Positions 24,130 to 35,460 of a stretch of DNA of 64,000 bases are shown in pieces. Both the position numbers and the translations under genes were made by a program. Origin of the DNA: Polytrichum commune (taxonomy: Eukaryota; Streptophyta; Polytrichopsida; Polytrichales; Polytrichaceae). Every line of letters starts with the position of its first letter. Within the stretch, counting starts at the first letter, position 1. The notes beneath the pieces were generated by a model. That model saw nothing but the letters and a program-made list of their open reading frames with translations. It made no database searches and was not told where the DNA came from. The stretch spans positions 54,555,169 through 54,619,168 of the forward strand of contig OX485806.1 in NCBI GenBank assembly GCA_950295325.1. Reading direction: 5' to 3'.

Positions 24130-25747
24130 GAACTCAGCACTGAGGCACTAGAGGTATTCATGCCAAGCCATAATTTTACTTACAAGCATTAAAAAATGCC
24201 CTTCTCCCGCGTGAAATATATTCACACCTTCACTAGTTGAGTTCCAAACACACCACCCTATCAACACATTCCCACAAGTTCTTTCCTAACATAATACAAC
24301 ACAATGCTAACTCCTACGCTACACCTAAGCTGGCCTCCTTAATTAATTATCCAATGCTCTAGCATGTTAAGTGGATGCCTAAACCCAAACTCCCAGAACC
24401 TCAACTGCCGCCCTTCAGTCCTGGTCTTCCGACCAGCAACTCCATTACTCTGCCTAGGTACAGAGTAGTGTTGATCTGCATCAATTGCACTCACCCTCGA
24501 AGAGGCCCAGTTCATCTAGGGCACCCACCAAGTGCAGACAGTAGCTTCGCTGGGAAAATGCCTCTCTACCTCCCCGAATCCTCTTGGTGGCTCCAAGCCC
24601 AGCTCCTTGTTGTCTTCCCCTCGCCTCGAACGGCTTCACCTCTGCCTCAGTATACACCCAAGGGAAAAACTCCCGTCCCCTGTTGCTGCATTCTCGGAAG
24701 AGCCCAGGCATGCTTCAACTCACTGCGGCGAAATGCCCAGAGGTGAATTGCTCCTCCGAATTAACCACCTTTTCAGAGGGAGAGCCCTGCGCAGATGCAC
24801 TGGACCAGGGCGATCTCCCTCCCAAAATTCATTTATTTAGCTCTCAACACCTTCACAACTGCGTGGGATTAATGCCATGATTGTTACCTTAAGCAACTGG
24901 AATTCAACATGAATAAGTGTCGATCTGGCCCTCCTGCATTTCTTCGACACACAAGTCTTAATTTCTCCGCCCAGCTTGGCCACTGGAGGAAAAAACCTCC
25001 CTACAGAGCTGCAACTACAATACCTCACAGCGATTCCTGACCCTCCGTTGGCCTTTGCCGACCTTTCCCTCACAAGCAACCAGCTCCTTGTGGCCACTTT
25101 GATTGCAACGATTCCGCCACTTAATCTGGCAGGGTTTTCACCCTCTGTGTAGTAGCCCCAGCTAGCAGGCCACCGTAGATCGAGATTGGCACTTCCGAAT
25201 TCAGGAGTTGGATATTGTAATTCGCACCTGCCCAGTCTACGACAAACACAACTAACGCCTTGCTGGCCTCGTATGGTGAATGCTAAAACCCGAATCAAAA
25301 ATCTGGCAGGGGCTCTGCCCCACTGTCGCCGCTCTTTGTTTTTGGTGTTCGGTGAAGCGAGAGAAAATGAGAGAGGAGGCCCCTGGACTTGCCGGACCTC
25401 TTTCCTGGGCACCCCGGAAATCTAGATGCCTCGTCCTTTCAAAACAAGACCCCCTTCCTTAAACAGGCAGACCCCGAATCCGAAACCAACAATATTTTTT
25501 AAGCCCGACACCCATAATCCTAACTTAAATCCCTTGACTTTAAGCGTCACATAAAATCTAATTGACTAATTACTTGTTTTTGGCCTTCTCCTTTACAGTT
25601 CAAACAGTCTCACATAAAACTTAAATCCCTTTAACTTTTAAAACTCTAGAACTCTCTAGATTCTATCTAATTCAATCAAAACATTATTGCACCCGTTAAA
25701 ATGTTACAAACATTAAATTGAAATGTGGGCACCATATTGGGCTCACA
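24130..25747 (-). repeat. third LTR-like fragment, reverse orientation, truncating the transposase of element 2
   Basis: On the minus strand TGTGAGCCCAATATGGTGCC begins at 25747, directly after transposase sequence. It parallels the TGTGAGCCC…GTGCCCACAT start of the copies at 20627 and 22131. The left limit is uncertain (about 24130, where element 2 sequence resumes). ORFs such as 24837-25412 show no recognisable domain, and I regard them as chance. Confidence 0.45.
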
Positions 25748-26450
25748 TCAAGGGATGGATCCAAAATCTCTTTCTGCAAGAAAATTGTCGCTTGCAGATC
25801 CCCGCCAGGTTGCATGCGCTTAACCAAGTCGACCCCACTACCAGGGCTGACCTCCGACATCTTGAAAACAAAAACTTTGTCCGTCTCGTCACCCTGGCCT
25901 GGGAATTGATTATGCTGGACATAGGCCCAAGTGTTGACACCTCTAAGCTTGGCGATGCCATCCATAACTCCCAACCTACATAAGTATTTGAAGGGTGTAA
26001 TCTTGTTTTGGAGGTGGGGGGAATTCAACTCCTTGCACCGATCAAAAACGGGCTAAGTTCTTCCAACGAAAGAAGCTGATGAGGGTCACTATCATTACGA
26101 AGGAGGAACTCACCCACAAGATCTTTGCTGGCTTCAAAAACAATTTTGGTATGAGTGGCTTGGGGTGTTCTCTTGACGTGCTCCTCGATGAAGACGTTGA
26201 TGCGCTTGCGGCTATCTCTGCAGTTGCCAACCTTGACGGGGTGCCGATGGTAGCCCAGATGAATACATGCACGCTGAGTGGTGTCACTGCCGCGGACGTA
26301 GAAGATTTTGGCGTGGCATAGAGCAATGCAACTGGGAGGCTCCTTACATATCCTACACACTAGGGTGGAGAAGGTAGGCACGGGACCACCAACGGGAAAG
26401 GACTCTTTGGTGAATCCATCAAATTCAGTATCATTGACTCAGGAGGTACA
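25748..26450 (-). pseudogene. MULE transposase N-terminal part of element 2
   Basis: The minus strand from about 26440 reads through TFSTLVCRICKEPPSCIALC, TTQRACIHLGYHRHPVKVGN and later LRGVNTWAYVQHNQFPGQGD and KMSEVSPGSGVDLVKRMQ. The Cys/His spacing (C-x2-C…C…H…H-P-V) is a zinc-binding-looking N-terminus. The last 60 residues match the start of the element 1 copy at 19010, with only a few differences. A stop occurs after LIGARS. The gene is cut at 25747 by the LTR-like fragment. Together with element 1 it shows the domain order: Cys/His N-terminus, DDE core, SWIM finger. Confidence 0.68.
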
Positions 26451-26599
26451 ATGAAAACGTTGGAGGTAGTCGCAATGACGATTATGGCACTCGAGGTGGC
26501 CAACGCAGGTGGACGAACAAAAAGCAAGGGCTAAGTCATTGCTAATGTTGGTGGTTTGGATTTTGGTCCAGACATGGCTGTCGTAGCGTTTGTCCATGC

Positions 26600-29230
26600 T
26601 GTCCATTGACCCGATTCCGAGAGGGTGGTGGAGGGGTAGGATCCCCAAATCAGATGTTGCTGTGGGACCTAGTTTTGAATGGGCATAACTTCCTCAATAC
26701 TTTCGTGAATTTTGCAAGTGAATAGTCCATTGACATCTACAAGAAATGTAGATGAAGATGGAGTGGTCGTTTTTTAGAATCAAAGATTGTATGAGGAGGT
26801 TATGATGGTCTGAAGTTTGTACGGGCTTCTAGGCCTACCAGCTAAGGGAAAATGCATACTTGGCCCCACCTCTTGGTAGGGACCCTCTCGGTTCCGAGAA
26901 GGTGGTGGAGGGGTAGGATCCCCACATCAAATTTTGCTTTGCGACCTAGGTTTGATGTATGTGTGATGTTTTTGTATGTGTAGATGATATGTCACACAGA
27001 CACCCTCTCGGAACCGAGAGGGTGGTGGAGGTGTAGGATACCCACATCAAATTTTGCTTTGCGACCTAGGTTTGATGTATGTGTGATGTTTTTGTATGTG
27101 TAGATGATATGTCACATAGACACCCTCTCGGAACCGAGAGGGTGGTGGAGGTGTAGGATCCCCACATCACATTTTGCTTTGGGACCTAGGTTTGATGTAT
27201 GCGTGAGATTTTTGTTTGGGTATATGATATAGGAGAGTATATGTTTGTGTATATGATATGTCACATAGACACCCTCTCGGAACCGAGAGGGTGGTGGAGG
27301 GGTAGGATCCCCACATCAGATTTTGCTGTGGGACCTAGTTTTGAATGGGCATAACTTCCTCAATACTTTCTTGAATGTTGCAAGTAAGTAATCCATTGAC
27401 ATCTACAAGAAATGTACATGAAGACGAAGTGGTCGTTTGTTAGAATCAAAGAGTGTATGAGGAAGTTATGACGGTTTGAAATTTGTAGGGGCTTCTAGGC
27501 CTACCGGCTAAGGGAAAATGTATACTTGGCCCCAACTCTTGGTAGGGACCCTCTCGGTTCCGAGAGGGTGGTGGAGGGGTAGGATCCCCAAATCAAATTT
27601 TGCTTTGCGACCTAGGTTTGATGTATGTTTGAAGTTTTTGTATGTGTAGATGATATGTCACATAGACACCCTCTCGAAACCGAGAGGGTGATGGAGGGGT
27701 AGGATCCCCACATCACATTTTGCTTTGGGACCTAGGTTTGATGTATGCAAGAAGTTTTTGATCGGGTATATGATATGGGAGAGTATATGTTTGTGTATAT
27801 GATATGTCACATAGACACCCACTCGGAACCGAGAGGGTGGCGGAGGGGTAGGATCCCCACATTAGATGTTGGTGTGGGACCTAGTTTTGAATGGGCATAA
27901 CTTCCTCAATACTTTCTTGAATGTTGCAAGTAAGTAGTCCATTGACATCTACAAGAAATGTAGATGAAGATGCAGTGGTTGTTTGGTAGAGTCAAAGATT
28001 ATATGAGGAAGTTATGATGGTTTGAAGTTTGTAGGGGCTTCTAGGCCTACCGGCTAAGGGAAAATGTATACTTGGCCCCAACTCTTGGTAGGGACCCTTG
28101 TTAGGGTTCCGAGAGGGTGGTGGAGGGGTAGGATCCCCACATCAAATTTTGCTTTGCGACCTAGGTTTGATGTATGTGTGAAGTTTTTGTTTGTGTAGAT
28201 GATATGTCACATAGACACCCTCTCGGAACCGAGAGGGTGGTGGAAGGGTAGGATCCCCACATCACATTTTGCTATGGGACCTAGGTTTGATGTATGCAAG
28301 AAGTTTTTGATCGGGTATATGATATGGAAGAGTATATGTTTGTGTATATGATATGTCACATAGACACCCTCTCGGAACCGAGAGGGTGGTGGAGGGGCAG
28401 GATCCCCAAATCAGATTTTGCTGTGGGACCTAGTTTTGAATGGGCATAACTTCCTCAATACTTTCTTGAATGTTGCAAGTAAGTAGTCCATTGACATCTA
28501 AAAGAAATGTTCATGAAGATGAAGTGGTTGTTTGTTAGAATCAAAGATTGGATGAGGAAGTTATGATGATCTGAAGTTTGTAGGGGCTTCTAGGCCTACC
28601 GGCTAAGGGAAAATGTATACTTGGCCCCAACTCTTGGTAGGGACCCTTGTTAGGATTCCAAGAGGGTGGTGGAGGGGTAGGATCCCCACATCAAATTTTG
28701 CTTTGCGACCTAGGTTTGATGTATGTGTGAAGTTTTCGTTTGTGTAGATGGTATGTCACATAGACACCCTCTCGGAACCAAGAGGGTGGTGGAAGGGTAG
28801 GATCCCCACATCACATTTTGCTTTGCGACCTAGGTTTGATGTATGCAAGAAGTTTTTGTTTGTATATATCATATGGGAGAGTATATGTTTGTGTATATGA
28901 TATGTCCCATAGACACCCTCTCGGAACCGAGAGGGTGGTGGAGGGGCAGGATCCCCAAATCAGATTTTGCTGTGGGACCTAGTTTTGAATGGGCATAACT
29001 TCCTCAATACTTTCGTGAGTGTTGCAAGTGAGTATTCCATTGACATCTACAAGAAATGTAGATGAAGATGGAGTGGTCGTTTGTTAGAATCAAAGATTGT
29101 CTGAGGAAGTTATGATGGTTTGAAGTTTGTAGGGACTTCTAGGCCTACCGGCTAAGGGAAAATGTGTACTTGGCCCCAACTCTTGGTAGGGACCCTTGTT
29201 AGGGTTCCGAGAGGGTGGTGGAGGGGTAGG
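26600..29230. repeat. P1 palindrome array with higher-order period of about 550 bp (spacer S3)
   Basis: P1 sites lie near 26614, 26882, 27001, 27121, 27268, 27547, 27667, 27818, 28096, 28217, 28370, 28649, 28770, 28918 and 29196. From 27268 they cycle with steps of about 279, 120 and 150 bases, so each 550-bp block holds three palindromes. Palindrome centres alternate between GGTTCC and GGAACC. The 279-base spacer (GGGCATAACTTCCTCAATAC to CCAACTCTTGGTAGGGACCC) is related to 49150-49450 outside the elements. No genes. Confidence 0.88.
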
Positions 29231-30780
29231 ATCCCCACACTTGATTTTGATCATTTGATCTAGGTTGTTTGTATGTGTTGAATGATTATTGGTGCAGATA
29301 ATATGTGCAAGTTAAGGAGTCTGGTAGTATAAGGAGGCCAAATCTTGATTAGTTAGGTTAGGTTGAAAATAATTTCAAGTTAAGAGGTTGGGACATATAG
29401 AGACATATATAGGATCTTCACACCTGATTTTGATTGTTGAGGCCGAGAAGCTATTATGTAGAAAATGTTTGTAATCCTTGATTTAGTTACAAGGTAGGGG
29501 ATTGGGTGCGCCTTAGACCCTCTCGGTTCTGAGAGGGTGGTAGGGATAGTATATGTGAACCTGATTTTAGAATGTTAAGGCCGAGATGCAGGTATGTGTT
29601 CCATGTTTGAAACTCGTTCAACAAGTTAAGAGGTAGGGGGTTGGGTGCAACTAAGACCCTCTTGGATCCGAGAGGGTGGTAGGATAGTATATGTGGGTTA
29701 TATTTCTGATTGTTAAGGCCGAGATGTTGGTATGTATTCCATGTTTGAAACTCGTTCAACTAGTTAAGAGGTAGGGGGTTGGGTGCAACTTAGACCCTCT
29801 TGGTTCCGGGACAACACTCCTATGTGAGCGGTGAGCGGAGATTTAAAGAGCGGAGAGGGTCTAAGTGGCGGTTGATTGGACCAAATTTTGACTTGAATGG
29901 GTTGTAATATAGATGTGTATATATCTGGAATAGATAAATTCATATGTTGAAATCCTTTTGAATTGCACTAGGATCCGACCCTCTCGGAACCGAGAGGGTC
30001 TAGGTGGCGGTTAATTGGACCAGATTTTGACAAGAATGAGTTGTAATATGGATGTGTATGTATGTGGACTACATAGACTCATATGTTGAAATTCTTTTGG
30101 AATGCACTAGGATCCGACCCTCTCGGAACCGAGAGGGTCTAGGTGGACCAACTTTTGACAAGATTGAGGTGCCTTGTGTATGTGTATGTATGTGGACTAG
30201 GTAGGTTCCTTTGTAGAAATTGTTTGGGTATGCCCTAGAGTTCGACCCTCTCGGAACCGAGAGGGTGTAGGTGGTGGTTGTTTGGACCAGATTTTGACTT
30301 GAATGGGTTGTAATATGGATGTGAATGTTTGTGGACTAGCTAGGTCCATATGTTGAAATTCTTTGGGAATGCACTAGGATCCAACCCTCTCGGAACCGAC
30401 AGGGTCTAGCTGACGGTTGTTTAAACCTGATTGTGCAAAATTTGGTGCTTCATTACTACACCAAGACCCTCTCCGTTCCGAGAGGGTGAAATTCTAGCCC
30501 CAAAACAAACCAGTTGAACCTAAGAACAAACTAGTTGGAACTATCCACACATACAAGCTAACAGCCTTATTGTGCAAAATCTGGTGCTTCATTACTACAC
30601 CAAGACCCTCTCGGTTCCGAAAGGGTGAAAATCTACACCACAAACAAACTAGTTGAACCTAACGACCAACTAGTCGAACCTATCCACACATACAAGGTAA
30701 CAACCTTAATGTGCAAAATCTAGTCCTATATTACTACACGGAGACCCTCTCGGTTCCGGGAGGGTGAAATTCTAGGCCAC
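29231..30780. repeat. P1 palindrome array, mixed spacers, left of the solo LTR
   Basis: P1 sites occur near 29515, 29655, 29793, 29980, 30117, 30243, 30382, 30467, 30604 and 30741. Spacers before about 30420 read GGACCAGATTTTGAC. After that they read the other way (GTGCAAAATCTGGTGC and AACTAGTTGAACCTAACGAC), so the array changes orientation. It includes an isolated B-end fragment at 29808. Confidence 0.85.
29808..29858 (+). mobile_element. isolated B-end fragment embedded in a P1 palindrome
   Basis: GGGACAACACTCCTATGTGAGCGG is present (given in two parts: GGGACAACACTCC, TATGTGAGCGG), followed by TGAGCGGAGATTTAAAGAGCGGAGAGGGTC. The left P1 arm (GACCCTCTTGGTTCCG) ends where it begins and a right P1 arm (GAGAGGGTC) ends it. 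Only about 45-50 bases of the element end remain. Confidence 0.7.
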
Positions 30781-33089
30781 TGTAGAGACATCCTCATCAC
30801 ACTAGAAGGAAGCGATGCGAGGAAGACGAGGAGTTTGAGCAACCAGTGAAGGGGGTGAGAGCTCGGTGAAGGAGCCTGAGGAGAAACCAGCAAATACGCG
30901 CCAGGACTAAGGGACCAGCGTAAGGGACCAGGGCAGGAGCTGCAGGACCAGCAAAGAGAGGACCCAACCCGAGAGCATGCGGCGAGTGAGAGCTAAGGGA
31001 CTAGGGCAGGAGCTGCGGGACCAGCAAAGAGAGGACCCAGCCCGAGAGCCAAGCGGCCGAAAGCCTGAGGGACCAACAGGAGAGGGAACTAAATGGACGG
31101 TGGAAACGGGGCCATTTGAGGACGAGGACGGCCATCGGCCTCTGAAGTTAGCAAGCCGGTTCGGGTTGGCCGAACGGAAGTGGAGACGAACTGGTTTGAG
31201 CCTCGGACAGTAAATGTAAATAGGACCATTTTGAGAAGCGTAGAGGCGCGGTCCTATTTCCGTTTAGGAGCACATGTTAAATAGAATTAGGATGAATGAA
31301 ATTCCAACTAGGGTGATAGGAAAAGTTATGTACATGGATAGTACATGTTGGACTATTTAGATTTAAACTCTATGAATTAAGACATTTAAACTATGCTATA
31401 ATTAGATTCAGTGCTAAAATTAGCCGAGCTAACATTTACAAAAATTCTAGGGAAACGTAGATTTGTGAGACTATATAAGGAGGCCACTAGAGGGCCCTAA
31501 TACACTTCATTTCATCCCGAATATTATACATGAGTGTCCGGACCTCGGACTTTGTTGAGACGTGAGGCTTGAGCGTCCGAACTTGGACTATTGTTGAGAC
31601 GTGAGGCATGAGTGTCCGAACTCGGACTTTGTTGAGACGTGAGGCACCTATGGTGATTAATTAGCTTAGGAATTAGAGAATTAATCCGAGACGGGAGGCA
31701 CCGAAGGGCATTCGGACTTAAGAACGCTCGTGGAAACAATACAATCAACCGCGGCAACGAATCGAACTCGCCAAGTATTATTACTCAAGCGGGCGAGGTT
31801 GGGATTTCCGTGCCGACGCGGGACGATTAAAGACTTAGAAAATAAACTAAAATTACCGAGGAGGCCACATGATTTTGGAGTTGCGGGAACTTCAAGGACC
31901 TTAGGAAAGTGGACACAAATTCACCGAAGGAAACGATTAAGAGAAGTAACTTATATGTAACATGATTGGAATTGATTGATGAATGTAATTACACTTAAGC
32001 TTAAAAAGGATCTCACATTGTCTACATACTTAACCATCATTTGAACTTGAGTTATTAGAATCATATCACCGCATGACGTAAAAACGTAATCATAAGCGGT
32101 AGAGGATTCGTCCATTAGGCAAATCAATGTACCGCCACATCATACCTTTATATCAAGACCTCATATCAAACTTTTACCGCATATCAAATCTAAAAATAAC
32201 TTAAGGGGCAATGAGTAAGGAATTGAGGGATACATGAAGGGATTACTTAAGCCATATCTTTGTGAGATGCCCTAAGGAATTTGAGAGATATTATTCTTCC
32301 TTGAGGTTAGATTTTGAACATGAGAAAAGGATTTTGAGGTGGATGAACTAAGGATTTAATTCAAGGCCGTAAACCTAACCAAATAGGCACCCGAGAGATC
32401 TAATTTCGCAAGGGTATATGCTTGCGTAAATTGGATAGCGTGACTCGGATTTGAGATAATTGAATGGACATTCGAACCATGAAATAATGGGGAGTGATCC
32501 TAGAAATTATTAGACTTACGGGAATGATAAAATATTCTAAGAGAGTAAATGAGGAACATTCTATGAATTAGGTTGTTTTGACTTAGCAAGGGAGTATGCT
32601 TGCCTTATAGAGAAGTTGGGCAAGATGCTTGAAGACTTGAAAGGAACGAGAGATATGTTATAAGAACTTGAATGGATAAATAGGATTGTGAATGTTTTCA
32701 ACCATGAAAGATATTGTATAGGAACGTTTTCCCTCGTAACACTTAACCGTGACATTACACTTTTGAGGAAACATTATCTTGAGTTCTAAAGGCACTTACA
32801 CATTAAGAATTCATTAGAAATTTATTAAGAGATATTGAGAATGCATTTACGTGTTTCTGGTTAAGGACGCTTTCGGGGAACATAAACTTGTGAACTTAGA
32901 TCAACTACTCTTAGAGAATTTATAAGTACATTGGAACTATATGTTACGGGATTGAGACACAGAAGAATGCAAACACCTTCACGAGACTTAGAGAGAAGAT
33001 CTAATTTTGGTGGGAGTAATTTCCATGTAAACCGGTTCAGCAGCGGGTTACACCGTCTGAGGCTGGAAGGTTGAAGGTGGCCCTCCACA
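30781..33089 (+). mobile_element. 2309-bp solo LTR with perfect 5-bp TSD
   Basis: GCCAC flanks the segment exactly (30776-30780 and 33090-33094). The segment starts TGTAGAG and ends CTCCACA, the TG…CA ends of an LTR. A TATA box (ACTATATAAGG) lies at about 31470. Short repeats of GACGTGAGGC(A/T)TGAG(T/C)GTCCG follow at 31530-31640. There is no gag or pol ORF and no second LTR, so it is a solo LTR left by recombination, or a short non-autonomous unit. It interrupts a P1 spacer, so the array is older than the insertion. Confidence 0.85.
31465..31480 (+). promoter_or_regulatory. TATA box inside the solo LTR
   Basis: GACTATATAAGGAGG fits a plant TATA box and lies about 690 bases from the LTR start, where the U3/R boundary of a long LTR could be. 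Transcription would run rightward. Confidence 0.55.
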
Positions 33090-35460
33090 GCCACAAACAA
33101 ACTACTTGAACCTAACGACCAACTAGTTGAACCTATCCACACATACAAGCTAACAACCTTATTGTGCAAAATCTGGTGCTTCATTACTACACCAAAACCC
33201 TCTCGGTTCCGAGAGGGTGAAAATCTAGACCACAAACAAACTACTTAAACCTAACGACCAACTAGTTGAACCCATCCACACATACAAGCTTTCAACCTTA
33301 ATGAGAAAAATATGATGCTTCATTACTACACAAAGACCCTCTCGGAATCGAGAGGGTGAAATTATAGCCCCAAAACAAACTAATTGCACCTAACGACCAA
33401 CTACTTGAACCTATCCACACATACAAGCTAACAACCTTAATGTGCAAAATCTGGTCCTATATTACTACACCTTCACCCTCTCGGTTCCGAGAGGGTGAAA
33501 ATCTAGCCCCCAAACAAACCAGTTGAACCTAACAACTAACTAATGGAACCTATACACACATACAACTAACACACTTAGTGTGGAGAATGTGGTCCTATAT
33601 TTGTATCCCAAGACCCTCTCGGAACCAAGAGGGTGAAATTCCAACCCCAAAACAAACCAATGGAACCTCACAACTAACTAGTCAAAGCTATACACACATA
33701 CAAGCTAACAACCTTATTGTGCAGAATCTGATCCTATATTACTACACCAAGACCCTCTCGGTTCTGAGAGGATGAAATTCTAGCCCACAAACATACTAGT
33801 TGAACCTAACGACCAACTAGTTGAACCTATCCTCACATACAATCTAAAAACCTTAATGTGCAAAATCTGGTGCTTCATTACTACACAAAGACCCTCTCGG
33901 TTCCGAGAGGGTGAAATTCTAGACCACAAACAAACTAGTTGAACGTAACGACCAACTAGTTGAACCTATCCACACATACAAGCTTTCAACCTTAATGAGC
34001 AAAATATGGTGCTTCATTACTACACAAAGACCCTCTCGGAATCGAGAGGGTGAAATTATAGCCCCACAACAAACCAGTTGCACCTAACGACCAACTACTT
34101 GAACCTATCCACACATACAAGCTAACAACCTTAATGTGCAAAATATGGTCCTATATTACAACACCTTCACCCTCTCGGTTCCGAGAGGGTAAAATTCTAG
34201 ACCAAAAACAAACCAGTTGAACCTAACGACCAACTAGTTGAACCTATCCACACATACAAGCTAACAACCTCAATGTGCAAAATCTGGTCCTATATTACTA
34301 CACGGAGACCCTCTCGGTTCCGAGAGGGTGAAATTCTAGACGACAAACAAACTAGCTGAACCAAACGACAAACTAGTTGAACTTATCCACACATACAATC
34401 TAACAACCTTAATGTGCAAAATCTGGTGCTTGATTACTACACAAAGACCCTCTCGGTTCCGAGAGGGTAAAATTCTAGACCAAAAACAAACCAGTTGAAC
34501 ATAAGAACAGACTACTTGGACCTATCCACACATACAAGCAAACAACCTTATTGTGCAAAATCTGGTCCTATATTTCTATCCTAAGACCCTCTCGGTTCCG
34601 AGAAGGTGGAATTCCAACACACATACAAGCTTTCAACCTAAATATGCAAATTTTGGTCCTATATTACTCCTTGAAGAACCTCACGGTACCGACAGGTTGA
34701 AAATCCAGCCCAAAAACAACCCCGTTGAACATATGAACCACCAAGTTTAACCTATGTCCACAAACAACCTTTCAACCTTAATGTTCAAAATCTCTTGCTT
34801 CATTACTACACAAAGACCCTCTGGGTTCCGAGAGGGTGAAATTCTGGAACACAAACAACTAGTTGGACCTAACGACGAACTAGTGCACCTCTCCACACAA
34901 ACAAGCTAACAACCTTTATGTGCAAAATCTGGTCCCATATTTCTATCCTAAGACCCTCTCGGTTCCCAGAGGGTGAAATTCTAGCCCACAAACAAACTAG
35001 TTGAACCTAACGACCAACTACTTCAACGTAACCAAACAATGAAGCTATGAACCTTCAAAAGTAAAATCTAATCCTTGACACCTATACTAAGACCCTCTCG
35101 GTTCCGAGAGGGTCTAATTCCAGCCACCAAGCACACTAGTTGAGCCTAACAACCAACTTGTTGAACCTATCCACACATACAATCTAACAACCTTAATGTG
35201 CAAAATCTGGTGCTTCATTACTACACAAACACCCGAGAGGGTGAAATTCCAGTCGTAGAACAAACCAGTTCAACCTAACAACTAACACCCTTAGTGTGCA
35301 GAATGTAGACCTTTACTTCTATCCAAAGACCCTCTCGGAACCGAGAGGGTGAAATCCTTGCCCACAAACAAACTAGTTGAACCTATGAACCACCTAGTTG
35401 AATCTATCCAAACATACAAGCATTCAAACTTAATGTGCAAAATCAATTCCTATATTTCTA
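33090..35460. repeat. P1 palindrome array, spacer S5
   Basis: P1 sites occur roughly every 130-150 bases. The spacer reads AACAAACTAGTTGAACCTAA, CCTATCCACACATACAAGC and TGTGCAAAATCTGGTCC. The spacer contains ACTAGTTGAAC twice per unit. Most palindromes are intact at the core CTCTCGGTTCCGAGAG, while spacers differ by many substitutions. Confidence 0.88.

Noticed and set aside
24375-25412. Several ORFs of 100-190 codons on both strands
   Set aside because: No recognisable domain, overlapping frames on both strands, and location in an LTR-like repeat with higher GC.
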